Shown: piece after piece, positions 32,186 through 42,200 of the stretch | Layout of the letters: each line of letters begins with the position of its first letter | Position numbering within the stretch: the first letter of the stretch is position 1 | Source of the DNA: CAZYFH01 sp964646815 | GTDB lineage: Bacteria; Acidobacteriota; Vicinamibacteria; Vicinamibacterales; UBA8438 | Reading direction: 5' to 3' | DNA: 64,000 bases | NCBI GenBank assembly: GCA_964646815.1 | Contig: CAZYFH010000008.1 | Coordinates: forward strand, 62,001-126,000 | Made by a program: the position numbers and the translations under genes | Notes under the pieces: generated by a model | Databases searched by the model: none | The model's input: only the letters and a program-made list of their open reading frames with translations | Told to the model about the DNA's origin: nothing

Positions 32186-32707
32186 ATGCGATTCGAACAG
32201 CAACGCGGTGGGCGAGTGATTCTCGCGTGTGTGTTTCTGCTGCCGCTCGTGGGCCTCGTGGCCTGCGGCGGGGGCGACATGCCGGCGGAGCCCGCCATGG
32301 AAGAGCCAATGAGTGAGCCGGCCGCCGATGCGGCCCCGGCCACCGGTGGGGCGGCTCGGGTGTTCTTCGTTGCGCCGGACGATGGCGCCACCATCTCCAG
32401 CGATTTCGACCTCCAGATGGAATTTGGCATCGAAAACTATGAGATCTCACCGGTTCCGGATGAAGTCGAGACCCCGAGGCCTGACGTCGGGCACTTCCAC
32501 GTGGGCGTCGACACGGCGTGCCTCCCTGCGGGGGAGATCATTCCGCAGGGTGAGGGATGGGTCCACTTCGGTGACGGCTCGAACACGTTTGCTCTGCAAG
32601 TCGAGCCGGGCTCCTATCAGCTGAGCCTGCAGCTCGGTGACGACGAGCACCGAACGCTGGAAGGCCTCTGCGAATCAATCAATGTGGAGATCGCCGACGG
32701 CGTCTGA
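32186..32707 (+). CDS. DUF4399-domain lipoprotein
   Basis: 173 aa with AAGGAG before ATG 32186. The lipoprotein signal ends in LVACGGG; a Pro/Ala/Glu-rich linker (about 30-55) follows. The domain (about 60-173) shows VFFVAPDDGATISSDF, DVGHFHVGVDTACLPAGEIIP, WVHFGDG and YQLSLQLGDDEHR, matching DUF4399, whose usual GHHH is GHFH here. Function unknown; probably periplasmic or surface bound. It lies between the two genes of the acid-reducing pair. Confidence 0.8.
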   Translation: MRFEQQRGGRVILACVFLLPLVGLVACGGGDMPAEPAMEEPMSEPAADAAPATGGAARVFFVAPDDGATISSDFDLQMEFGIENYEISPVPDEVETPRPDVGHFHVGVDTACLPAGEIIPQGEGWVHFGDGSNTFALQVEPGSYQLSLQLGDDEHRTLEGLCESINVEIADGV

Positions 32708-32752
32708 CGCGCCGCGGAATCAAGCCGCTCAACGAGGGGAGCCGACACCGAC

Positions 32753-34174
32753 GTGATTCATTTTCCCGTCCTACGCTGGGGCCAGCCGTATCAGAGTCTC
32801 GACACCGAGCGGGTGGTGCACTTCGACACCGGTGAGCCGGTCGCCGAGGTCAGCCAGGCCAACCCTGGGATCGTGGCGCGCGACATGCGGAAGGCTGCGC
32901 GTGCGCGCGAGGTGTTGCGCGACATCCCGGTCGCCGATCTGCTCGGCATGGTCAAGAAGGGCGCCGAGCTCTTCTCGTCCGCCGAGCTTCCGCTCGGCGA
33001 CGGCAGTCAGACCCCCGACGAGTTCGTTCGGCAGCAGTCCGCCACCACCGGGCTCCCGGAACACATGTGCCGCATGAACATGGAGAAGCTGCGGTACGTG
33101 CTCGATCACATCGACGACATCCTCATCTCGCTGACACGCCGTCTGGATCCGGACATCCTGTCGCGCGGCTACGGCGAGGAGGACGGCGTTATGCGCAGCT
33201 ATCAAGCGACGACGCCCGTGCTCGGTATGGTGCTGCCCTCGAACTCACCTGGGGTACACAGCCTGTGGCTGCCCATCATTCCCTTGCAGATCGGGCTCGT
33301 GCTGAAGCCCGGGCCGCAGGAGCCGTGGACCCCGTGGCGCATGACCCGGGCCTTCATCGAAGCGGGGGTTCCCAGCGAGGCGATCGCGCTCTATCCAGGA
33401 CTGGGTGAGGTTGGGGCCGCCGTGCTCAACAACTGCGCTCGGAGTCTCATCTTCGGTGGCTCCGCGACAGTGGAGCAATACGCGGGCAACCCTGCTGTCC
33501 AGGTGCACGGGCCAGGGTTCAGCAAGATCCTAATTGGGGACGATGAGGCGGATCACTGGGAGCGGCATCTCGATCTGATGGTCGACAGTGTCCTCGTCAA
33601 CAGCGGACGCAGCTGCATCAACTGCTCCGGCATCTGGACACCGCGGCATGGTAAGGCGATCGCCGCCGCGCTCGCCGAACGACTCGGGCCGATCGCGCCG
33701 CTGCCACCGGATGATCCCGACGCTGCCTTGGCCGCGTTCACCGTCCCGGGCCAGGCCAAGGCCATCTCGGACGATATCGACGCCGCGTTGACAGAGACGG
33801 GTGTCGAGGAGTTCACGGCCTCGCATCACACGAACGGTCGCTTGGTCCCGCGCGAGCGATGTGATTACGTCCGGCCGACGGTGGTCTACTGTCCGTCGCC
33901 CGACGTTGCCATGGCCAAGAAAGAGTACATGTTCCCGTTCGTCACCGTCGTCGAGTGCGAGCAGTCCAAGATGATCGGCGCGATCGGATCGACTCTGGTC
34001 GCGACCGCGCTCACGCGCGATGTCCCGTTTCAACACGCGTTGCTCGATGCGCGCAACGTCGATCGGCTCAACCTGGGTCCAATCCCGACGATCAAGCTCA
34101 ACTGGCTCCAGCCGCACGAGGGCAACATCGTCGACTTCCTTTTCCGGCCGCGGGCGTTCCAGATGGCCTCGTGA
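32753..34174 (+). CDS. Aldehyde dehydrogenase-fold reductase (EhpG/GriC-like partner)
   Basis: 473 aa from GTG at 32753. Aldehyde dehydrogenase-superfamily features are a nucleotide-binding segment (LPSNSPGVHSLWLPIIPLQI, LKPGPQEPWTP), the FGGSATVEQY loop and the catalytic cysteine in NSGRSCINCSGI. The sequence is far from standard dehydrogenases and resembles the acyl-reducing members that work with adenylating enzymes. With the EhpF-like protein at 30992 it could reduce a carboxylic acid to an aldehyde. The acid is unknown and no other phenazine gene is nearby. Confidence 0.75.
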   Translation: MIHFPVLRWGQPYQSLDTERVVHFDTGEPVAEVSQANPGIVARDMRKAARAREVLRDIPVADLLGMVKKGAELFSSAELPLGDGSQTPDEFVRQQSATTGLPEHMCRMNMEKLRYVLDHIDDILISLTRRLDPDILSRGYGEEDGVMRSYQATTPVLGMVLPSNSPGVHSLWLPIIPLQIGLVLKPGPQEPWTPWRMTRAFIEAGVPSEAIALYPGLGEVGAAVLNNCARSLIFGGSATVEQYAGNPAVQVHGPGFSKILIGDDEADHWERHLDLMVDSVLVNSGRSCINCSGIWTPRHGKAIAAALAERLGPIAPLPPDDPDAALAAFTVPGQAKAISDDIDAALTETGVEEFTASHHTNGRLVPRERCDYVRPTVVYCPSPDVAMAKKEYMFPFVTVVECEQSKMIGAIGSTLVATALTRDVPFQHALLDARNVDRLNLGPIPTIKLNWLQPHEGNIVDFLFRPRAFQMAS

Positions 34175-34307
34175 CTCCGGCGCTCACGCACGGAGACGCC
34201 GAGGAAGCTTTCGTAGCGCGGGCTGTTAGGCTCGCATGGGCGGCGCCATTTACTCATTACGAGTGAGGCGTAGCAGCTAAAGATCGATTTAGTAAGGGTC
34301 GTCCCCC

Positions 34308-34997
34308 TTGCTCGAAGTCAAGAATCTCGCGAAACAGTACCCCACGGCGCGTGGTCCGCTGCCGATCCTTACGGAGGTGTCGCTCGCGCTGTCGCGCGGC
34401 GATGCGGCGTCGATCATGGGGCCGTCGGGGAGCGGGAAGAGCACGCTGCTCTACATCGTGGGCGCGCTGGAGCCGCCGACGACCGGCACGGTGCGGCTCG
34501 ACGGCGCGGACCCGTTCGCGCTCAGCGAGCGAGAGCTCGCCAGCTTTCGCAATACCAAGGTCGGATTCGTCTTTCAGGATCACCTGCTGCTCCCGCAGTG
34601 CACCGTGCTCGAGAACGTGCTGGTGCCGACGCTCGTGAACGATCCGAGCTCGACTGTCACAGACCGGGCGCTGTCCCTGCTCGAGCAAGTAGGACTGCGA
34701 GATAGACTCGACCATCGGCCCGCCGAACTCTCGGGCGGCGAGCGGCAGCGTGTGGCCCTGGCGCGCGCGCTGATCCAGGAGCCTCCACTGGTCCTCTGCG
34801 ATGAGCCGACCGGGAACCTCGACCGGAATTCCGCCGAGGCAGTGAGCACGCTGCTGTTTGAGCTCCATCGTGCACACAACAGCGTCTTACTCATCGTGAC
34901 GCACAACGCGGAGCTCGCGGCGCGGTGTCCCCGTCGCTACCGGCTGAACAACCAGCGACTGGAAGCGGAAGAGAGACGGAGCAGCCCGACGCCATGA
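34308..34997 (+). CDS. ABC transporter ATP-binding protein (LolD/MacB type)
   Basis: 229 aa from TTG at 34308. Walker A is GPSGSGKST, the Q-loop FVFQDHLLLPQ, the signature LSGGERQRVALARAL, Walker B VLCDEPTGNLD and the H-loop VTHN. The signature and size fit the LolD/MacB/FtsE-like group that drives FtsX-type permeases in lipoprotein or peptide export. The stop overlaps the ATG of the permease (ATGA), so the two form one transporter. Confidence 0.93.
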   Translation: MLEVKNLAKQYPTARGPLPILTEVSLALSRGDAASIMGPSGSGKSTLLYIVGALEPPTTGTVRLDGADPFALSERELASFRNTKVGFVFQDHLLLPQCTVLENVLVPTLVNDPSSTVTDRALSLLEQVGLRDRLDHRPAELSGGERQRVALARALIQEPPLVLCDEPTGNLDRNSAEAVSTLLFELHRAHNSVLLIVTHNAELAARCPRRYRLNNQRLEAEERRSSPTP

Positions 34998-37900
34998 CCC
35001 TGCCAACATTCGTCAGGCGCAACATTACGCATTTCTGGCGCACTAACCTGGCTGTGGTCGCGGGAGTGGCCGTAGCGGTGGCTGTCCTGGCTGGCGCACT
35101 CCTCGTCGGGTCATCCGTCCGCACGAGCCTGCGTGTGCTGGCGCTCGAGCGTCTTGGCGCCATCGACCAGGTGGTCACCAGCCTGGGGTTTGTCCGGGAA
35201 GAGCTCGCCGAGGAATTGATGGGCGCGGACGGGATGACCGCGGCGTTCAGCGGTGCCGTGCCAATCGTGGCGGTGGAAGGCTTCGTGACCCATCAGGGCA
35301 GTGGACGCCGCGCCTCCAGCGTCCAGGTGTACGGCGTGGACCAGCGCTTCTGGTCCTTCCATGGGATCGAACCCGACGAACGCATGCTGGACCGCAACGC
35401 GGCGTTCGTCAGCGACGGCCTTGCCCGCGAGCTGGGAGCGGCGGACGACGACGCGCTGCTGATTCGCGTGGAGAAGCCGTCGGCGGTCCCGATCAGTTCA
35501 CTCCACGGTCGCCGCGACGACGTCGGCCGTACGCTGCGGCTCGGGATCGGCCGTGTCCTGCCGGCGGCCGAGCTCGGAGAGTTCTCGTTCCGCCCGCAGC
35601 AGGGGCTTGCACGCTCCGTTTTCGTGTCGCTGACCCGCCTGCAAGACGAGCTTGAGCAAAATGGGCGCGCCAATACCATTCTGCTGGGGACGAGGGGGCA
35701 GGGGTCCGGAGCGAGCGTGAGCGAGGCGGGCCGTCTTGCGACGGCGGAAGCGGCCGTGCGGGCCACGGTACGACTCGACGATCTGGGGCTTCGGGTGCGC
35801 ACGCTGGCGGACCGCGGCGCATTCGCCGTCGAGGCGGCCGCCGGTCTTCTGAACGATGCCACTGCCGCGACGGTCACCGCGACCGCCGAGCGGCAGGGTC
35901 TGCGAGTGGAGCCGGTGCTCACTTACCTGGCCAACGCGCTGCGCGTCGGCGAGCGGCTCGTGCCGTACTCGCTCGTGACCGCGTTCAATCTCGACCTGGT
36001 CAGTTCGGCACCGCGTGAGGACGCCAGGGCACCGGCACCAGTGGTCCTGAATCGCTGGGCAGCCGACGACCTCCAGGCGGAGACCGGCGACGCGCTCACG
36101 CTCGAGTACTACGTTTGGGAGGATGAGGGCCGGCTGGCCACGCGAGAGACTGAGCTTCGCGTGGCGGACATCGTGCCGTTGGCAGGCCCGGCGGACGACC
36201 GCGATCTGGCCCCCGACTATCCCGGCATCACGGAAGCGACCGACGTCGTCGACTGGGATCCGCCGTTCGAGGTCGATCTCCGCTTGATCAGACCGGCGGA
36301 TGAGGAGTACTGGGACGAACATCGGACGACGCCGAAGGCGTTCATCCCGCTCGGAGCCGGTCAGGAGTTGTGGGCATCGCGGTGGGGCCAGCTGACCTCG
36401 GTCCGACTGTTCCCGGCTGACCTCGGTTCGGCCGGCGGCGCGCTCGACGCGGCGCGCCAGCAATTCAGCGACGGACTTCGCGCGACCATCGACCCGCTCG
36501 CGCTCGGATTCGTGGTCTACCCGGCGCGCGCCCTCGCGCTCGAAGCCTCAACCGGCGCCACGGACTTCGGCCTCTACTTCATCTACTTCAGCTTCTTTCT
36601 GGTCGTGTCAGCCTTGTTGCTCTCCTGCCTGTTCTTTCGGCTCGGCGTCGAGCAGCGGCTGCCCGAGCTCGGCCTGCTGCGCGCCACTGGGTTCGACGCG
36701 CGAACGATTCGGCGGGTGTTTCTCGGCGAGGCCTTCGTCCTATCCGTGGCCGGGAGTCTCGTCGGTGTCGTGGGCGCCCTTGGCTATGCTGACCTGATCA
36801 TGTGGGGGCTGCGCACGTGGTGGGTGGACGCGGTGGGCACGACGCGGCTGACGCTCCATGTGTCGCCGTGGATGCTCACGGCCGGGGTGGCCGGCGGCGT
36901 TGTCTCGGCGTTCGCATCCATCGCCTGGACGCTCAGGGCGTTGGCGCCCGCCTCGCCGCGAAGTCTGCTGGCGGGTGCAGTGGCGGAGGTGACCGGTGCG
37001 GCCGACGCGGCTGCCGGTGCGCGGCCGAACCAGTCGCGCATGCGGGCGGTCGCCCTCGCGCTGACCGTGCTCGGTCTCGCGCTGGTCGGTCTCGCGTCCA
37101 CCGGGGTTCTTGCCTCGACGGCTGGCTTCTTCGGCGGCGGGCTCGTGCTGCTGTGCGCGATGCTGGCGTTTGTGTCGGCCTGGCTCAACGATCGGCCCAA
37201 GCGGGACGCCGCTGGTCGGTGGTCGCTTTCGCAGGTCGGTTTCCGTAACGCGTCGTATCGTCCCGGCCGGAGCGTGCTCTGCATCGCCCTGATTGCGTCG
37301 GCGGCGTTCATCATCGTCGCCGTCGATGCGTTCCGCCGTGAAGGCGGGGGCGTCGAGCTCGATCCGCAGTCAGGGACCGGCGGTTTCACGTTGCTCGCCG
37401 ACACGCTACTGCCGATCGTGCACGATCCATCGACCGACGTCGGCCGGGATGCACTCAACATCGGCGACCTCTATGAAGCAGAGGGGCCGCTTGTGGGCGT
37501 CACGTTGCAGCGTTTCCGCCTACGACCTGGCGAGGACGCCAGCTGCTTGAATCTCTATCAGGCCAAGGACCCACGCGTTCTGGCGCCGACGACGGCATTT
37601 GTCGAGGAGGGGCGCTTTGCATTCAGTCAGAGCCTGGCCGACACGACCGAGGAGACCGCGAACCCGTGGCTGCTGCTCGATCGCGTGTTCGACGACGGCG
37701 CCATTCCGGCCATTGCGGACCAGACGTCGCTGAACTATGCCCTGCACCTGGCAGTGGGTGACGACTTCGTGCTGAACAAGGACACCGACCGGCCGATCCG
37801 GCTCCGGATTGTCGCCGCGCTGTCGGACAGCATCTTCCAGCGGGAGCTGCTGATCGGCGAGCAGCAGTTTGAGCGGGTCTTTCCCGACTACGACGGCTAT

Positions 37901-38416
37901 CGCTTCTTCCTCATCGACGCGGCGCCCGACCGTGTTGCTGACGTCAGCGCGGCGTTCGAAGACCGCATGGCGGACTTCGGATTCGACGTCGTCTCTGCGG
38001 GTGAGCGGCTGGCGGCGTTCCATCGCGTGGAGAACACCTATCTGGCGACGTTTCAGACCCTCGGCGGGTTGGGGCTCGTCCTGGGGACGCTCGGGTTGGG
38101 CGCGGTGCTGCTCCGCAACGTCCTGGAGCGGCGCCGGGAGCTCGCCCTCCTGCGCGCGGTCGGCTACAACGCGGGCCATCTCTCGTTGATGGTGCTTGCG
38201 GAGAACGCGTTCCTGCTCGGCGCCGGACTTGCTGCGGGCACGACGTGCGCCATCGTGGCCATCGCGCCCGCATGGCTCGAACGGGGTGGCGGCGTGCCGG
38301 TGCTATCGCTGGGTGGACTGCTCCTGGTGGTCGTCGCCACCGGCTTGATGGCGTCGCTGGCGGCGACCGTTGCCGCGGTGCGGTCCCCGCTCCTGGCGGC
38401 CCTCCGCTCGGAATAG
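34994..38416 (+). CDS. Giant FtsX-type ABC permease
   Basis: 1140 aa from ATG at 34994, which overlaps the ATPase stop. An N-terminal membrane segment (NLAVVAGVAVAVAVLAGALLVG) is followed by a large extracytoplasmic region (about 45-525), a block of membrane helices beginning at YFIYFSFFLVVSALLLSCLF, a second extracytoplasmic region (about 790-1010) and three final helices. Both FtsX domains are present, so one chain could replace the usual permease dimer. It probably works mechanically on lipoproteins or envelope molecules, as LolCE and MacB do. The substrate is unknown. Confidence 0.88.
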   Translation: MTLPTFVRRNITHFWRTNLAVVAGVAVAVAVLAGALLVGSSVRTSLRVLALERLGAIDQVVTSLGFVREELAEELMGADGMTAAFSGAVPIVAVEGFVTHQGSGRRASSVQVYGVDQRFWSFHGIEPDERMLDRNAAFVSDGLARELGAADDDALLIRVEKPSAVPISSLHGRRDDVGRTLRLGIGRVLPAAELGEFSFRPQQGLARSVFVSLTRLQDELEQNGRANTILLGTRGQGSGASVSEAGRLATAEAAVRATVRLDDLGLRVRTLADRGAFAVEAAAGLLNDATAATVTATAERQGLRVEPVLTYLANALRVGERLVPYSLVTAFNLDLVSSAPREDARAPAPVVLNRWAADDLQAETGDALTLEYYVWEDEGRLATRETELRVADIVPLAGPADDRDLAPDYPGITEATDVVDWDPPFEVDLRLIRPADEEYWDEHRTTPKAFIPLGAGQELWASRWGQLTSVRLFPADLGSAGGALDAARQQFSDGLRATIDPLALGFVVYPARALALEASTGATDFGLYFIYFSFFLVVSALLLSCLFFRLGVEQRLPELGLLRATGFDARTIRRVFLGEAFVLSVAGSLVGVVGALGYADLIMWGLRTWWVDAVGTTRLTLHVSPWMLTAGVAGGVVSAFASIAWTLRALAPASPRSLLAGAVAEVTGAADAAAGARPNQSRMRAVALALTVLGLALVGLASTGVLASTAGFFGGGLVLLCAMLAFVSAWLNDRPKRDAAGRWSLSQVGFRNASYRPGRSVLCIALIASAAFIIVAVDAFRREGGGVELDPQSGTGGFTLLADTLLPIVHDPSTDVGRDALNIGDLYEAEGPLVGVTLQRFRLRPGEDASCLNLYQAKDPRVLAPTTAFVEEGRFAFSQSLADTTEETANPWLLLDRVFDDGAIPAIADQTSLNYALHLAVGDDFVLNKDTDRPIRLRIVAALSDSIFQRELLIGEQQFERVFPDYDGYRFFLIDAAPDRVADVSAAFEDRMADFGFDVVSAGERLAAFHRVENTYLATFQTLGGLGLVLGTLGLGAVLLRNVLERRRELALLRAVGYNAGHLSLMVLAENAFLLGAGLAAGTTCAIVAIAPAWLERGGGVPVLSLGGLLLVVVATGLMASLAATVAAVRSPLLAALRSE

Positions 38417-38438
38417 GCCTCCACAGGCGGTGGTGCAG

Positions 38439-39191
38439 ATGTTCGAGACAGAGATACGTGATGGTGTCGCGATCGCTCGGTTCGCGCACGGCAAGGTGAA
38501 CGCGCTCGACGTGGAGTTCTTGACCGGGTGGATGGACGAGCTCAAGTCACTGGCGAGCGTCGAGACCCCCGCTGCCGTCGTCACCGGCACCGGCAGCGTG
38601 TTCTCCGCGGGGGTGGATCTCCGTCGGCTGACGGCCGGCGGGCGCGACTACGTGCGCGAGTTCCTCCCGCTGATGGCCGAGGCCTTCCACGAGACACTGA
38701 CGTTTCCCAAGCCGCTCATCGCGGCCGTGAACGGCCATGCGGTCGCGGGCGGCTGCATCCTGGCCTGCGCCTGTGACTACCGCGTGATGACTGAGGGGTC
38801 CGGGCGCATCGGGACCCCCGAGCTCTCGGTCGGGGTGCCGTTCCCCAACGTCGCCATGGAAATCCTGCGTCTCACGGTGCCCGCCAACCGGTTGCAGGCG
38901 GTGATCTACCAGGGCAAGATGTACACGCCTTCCGAGGCCCTCGGCGAGGGTCTCATCGACGAGCTCGCGCCGGCGGAGCGTCTCATCGACCGCGCGGTCG
39001 AGATCGCGTCCCGGCTTGGTCGCGTGCCAGCGGCCTCGTTCGCGTTGACGAAGCGGCTCATCCGCCAGCCCGGGCAGGACCGCCTCGCGCGCTTCCAGCG
39101 CTCCATCGACGAGGACGTCCTCGCGGCGTGGATGTCGCCGCCGGTGCTGGACGCGGTCGGTGCGTATGTCGACCGCACACTAAAGAAGTAG
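38439..39191 (+). CDS. Enoyl-CoA hydratase/isomerase family protein
   Basis: 250 aa from ATG at 38439. Crotonase-fold motifs are TGTGSVFSAGVDLRRL (oxyanion hole) and AAVNGHAVAGGCILACACDYRVM. The first catalytic Glu position of true hydratases is not conserved in IGTPELSVGVPFPN, whose downstream EL may supply the second acid, so the reaction may be isomerisation or something else. It follows the permease gene by 22 nt and precedes the tricorn protease gene by 10 nt. Confidence 0.85.
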   Translation: MFETEIRDGVAIARFAHGKVNALDVEFLTGWMDELKSLASVETPAAVVTGTGSVFSAGVDLRRLTAGGRDYVREFLPLMAEAFHETLTFPKPLIAAVNGHAVAGGCILACACDYRVMTEGSGRIGTPELSVGVPFPNVAMEILRLTVPANRLQAVIYQGKMYTPSEALGEGLIDELAPAERLIDRAVEIASRLGRVPAASFALTKRLIRQPGQDRLARFQRSIDEDVLAAWMSPPVLDAVGAYVDRTLKK

Positions 39192-39201
39192 GGAGGATCC
39201 G

Positions 39202-42200
39202 ATGGTGGGACGGACGCGGGTAGGAGTCGTCGTAGCCGCGTATACGATGATCGTCCTGTGCAGCGGTGCGTCGGCGTCCGCGCAGACCAAGCTGTTGCGC
39301 TTTCCCGACGTACACGGTGAGCGCGTCGTGTTCAGCTACGCCGGTGACCTCTGGTTAGCCTCGGTCGACGGTGGCGACGCCCGCCGCCTGACGGCTCATC
39401 CGGGAGTTGAGCTGTTTCCAGCGTTTTCACCGGACGGTTCGAAAATTGCGTTCACTGGCCAATACGACGGTGACGAGCAGGTCTACGTGATCCCCGCGGC
39501 GGGCGGGGTGCCGGAGCAGCTCACCTACTATCCGGCGCGCGGGCCGTTGGCGCCGCGTTGGGGCTACGACAATCAGGTGTACGACTGGAGTCCGGATGGT
39601 CGCTCCGTGCTGTTCCGGTCGCTGCGGTATAGCACCGATCTGTCGGATAGCCGTCTCTATCTCGCGTCGGTCGACGGTGGGTTGCCGGTGCCGCTTGCGA
39701 TGCCCGAGTCGGGTGCCGGTGACCTGTCGCCGGACGGTGCCCGCGTCGTCTACTCGCCGCTGTTTCGGGACTTCCGCACCTGGAAGCGCTACGAAGGGGG
39801 ATGGGCGCAGGAACTCTACATCTTCGACCGTGAGACGCACATCGTCGAACGGGTCACCAACCACCGGCGCGCCGATCGAGATCCGATGTGGATCGGCAAC
39901 GCCATCTATTTCACCTCGGACCGAAGCGGCACGCTGAATCTCTACAGCTACGACATCGCCACGCGAGAGACGACGCAGCTGACCGAAAGCGGCACGTGGG
40001 ACGTCCGTTGGCCGGGTGACGACGGCGCGAACCAAATCATCTACGAGCTGAACGGCGAGCTCGAGATCTATGCCATCGACACCGGGCGGACACGACGGAT
40101 TGCCATTCGTGTCCCTGACGACGGGCTCGCCACGCGCCCCTCGCGGATCTCGGCGGCCAGCCTCATTGAGGATGCCGAGCTGAGTCCGAAGGGGGAGCGC
40201 GCGCTCTTCGTCGCGCGCGGTGACATCTTCACCGCGCCGATTGAGCATGGTCCGACGCGCAACCTCACCCGGAGCTCCTATGCCCACGACAAGTGGGCCC
40301 GCTGGTCGCCGGACGGGCGCTGGATCGCGTTCGTCTCGGACGCAACCGGCGAGGACGAGATCTACATCGTTGCGCAGGATGGTTCAGAGCCGCTCCAACA
40401 GCTGACCAACGGAGGGAGGGCGATGCGCTACGCGCCCGAATGGTCGCCGACCGGGGACCATCTCGCCTTCAGCGACAAGGACGGGCGGCTGTTCCTGCTC
40501 GAGGTGGCCACGAAGGCCGTGACGGAGGTGGCAGACGAGGCGCGCGGGCAACTGCGCGACTACACCTGGTCGCCACACGGCGGCCATCTGGCGTTCTCGA
40601 TGACCGACCCTACCGACTTCAACTCGATCTACATCTGGAGCCGGGCGGACCAGGAGCTCCGCAAGATCACGAGCGATTACTTCCACGAGTGGAATCCGGT
40701 CTGGGATCCGGATGGCGACTACCTCTACTACCTCTCCGACCGGCAGTTCGCACCGCAGCTCGGATCGTTCGAGTGGAACTATCTCGTCGACCGCGAGACC
40801 GGGATCTACGCGCTGGCCTTGCGCACGGACGTGGCGCACCCCCTGCCACCCGAGAGCGATGAGGTGGAGGTCGAGGCGGACGACGATGAGAGCGACGAGG
40901 CTCCTGAGGACGAGGCGGAGGGCGCGGGCGACGACGACGAAGGTGATGATGCCGATGCCATGGATCCGATCGAGATCGATTTCGACGGGCTCGCGAAACG
41001 TGTCGTGCGCCTGCCGGTCGCCTTCGACAACTACTCCGGGTTGAGTGCGGGTGATGGACGCGTGTTCGTCATCCGAGGTGGGGCGCAGTACTACGGGCGC
41101 GGGGCCAACGTGCAGCCGGCGCTCCTGAGTTTCGTGCTTGCCGACCGGGAAACCAAGACGCTCGCCGAGGGTATCGGCGGGTACGCGGTGTCGGCGGACG
41201 ACGAGCACGTGCTGGTACGTGAGGGCGGTACGTGGAAAGTGTACCCGGCGGCGGGGGGGGACGCGAAGACCGTGTCGACGGGCGGCCTGATGGTCGACCG
41301 GGTGCCTGCTGAAGAGTGGGCGCAGATCTTCGACGAGGTCTGGCGGCGTTTTCGAGATTTTTTCTATGTCGAGAACATGCACGGCTACGACTGGGAGGAG
41401 CTGAGGCACCAGTACGAACCGCTCCTCGCACATGTCGCGCACCGGTCGGACCTAAACTACGTCATCGGTGAAATGGTCGCCGAACTCAGCGTCTCGCACG
41501 CCTACATCTCGGGTGGGGATTGGGAGACGCCGGAGCGACCGGCCGTGGCGTTGCCCGGCGCGGTCTTCGAGTTCGACCGTCAGGTCGGGCGGTATCAGCT
41601 CACCGAGATCTTCGCCGGACACAACGAAGAGCCGAGGTATCGCTCACCGCTCACCGAGATCGGCGTCGACGCGCGGGTAGGGGACTACGTGCTAGCAATC
41701 GACGGCGAGGAGCTGCTCGGTTCGGACAATCCCTATAGGCTGCTTCGTCACCGCGCCGACCGACCCGTGAGGTTGACCGTGAATGTTTCGGCGACATTCG
41801 ACGGGGCGCGCGAGGTCACCTTCAGACCGCTCACGGCGGAACGCAGCCTGCGGTATCTCACCGAGGTCGAAGCCAACCGCCGCAAGGTCGCCGAGCTCAC
41901 TGATGGTCGCGTGGGCTATCTCCACGTCCCCGATATGGGGGCCGCCGGGATCCAGGAGTTCATCAAGTGGTACTACGGGCAGATCCGCAAGGAGGGCATC
42001 GTCATTGACGTTCGCGGAAACGGTGGTGGCAACGTATCGGAGATGCTGATCGAGCGACTGCGCCGGACGGTGCTCGGCACGCGTTTCGCGCGGACCTACG
42101 ACACTCCGGACACGTATCCGTCCACCACGTTCAACGGCCACCTCGTCTGCATCCTCGACGAGGACTCCGCGTCGGATGGGGACATCTTCCCGTATCGGTT

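Noticed and set aside
40384..41442. 352-aa minus-strand open frame inside the tricorn protease gene
   Set aside because: Antisense shadow of a well-supported propeller and protease gene.
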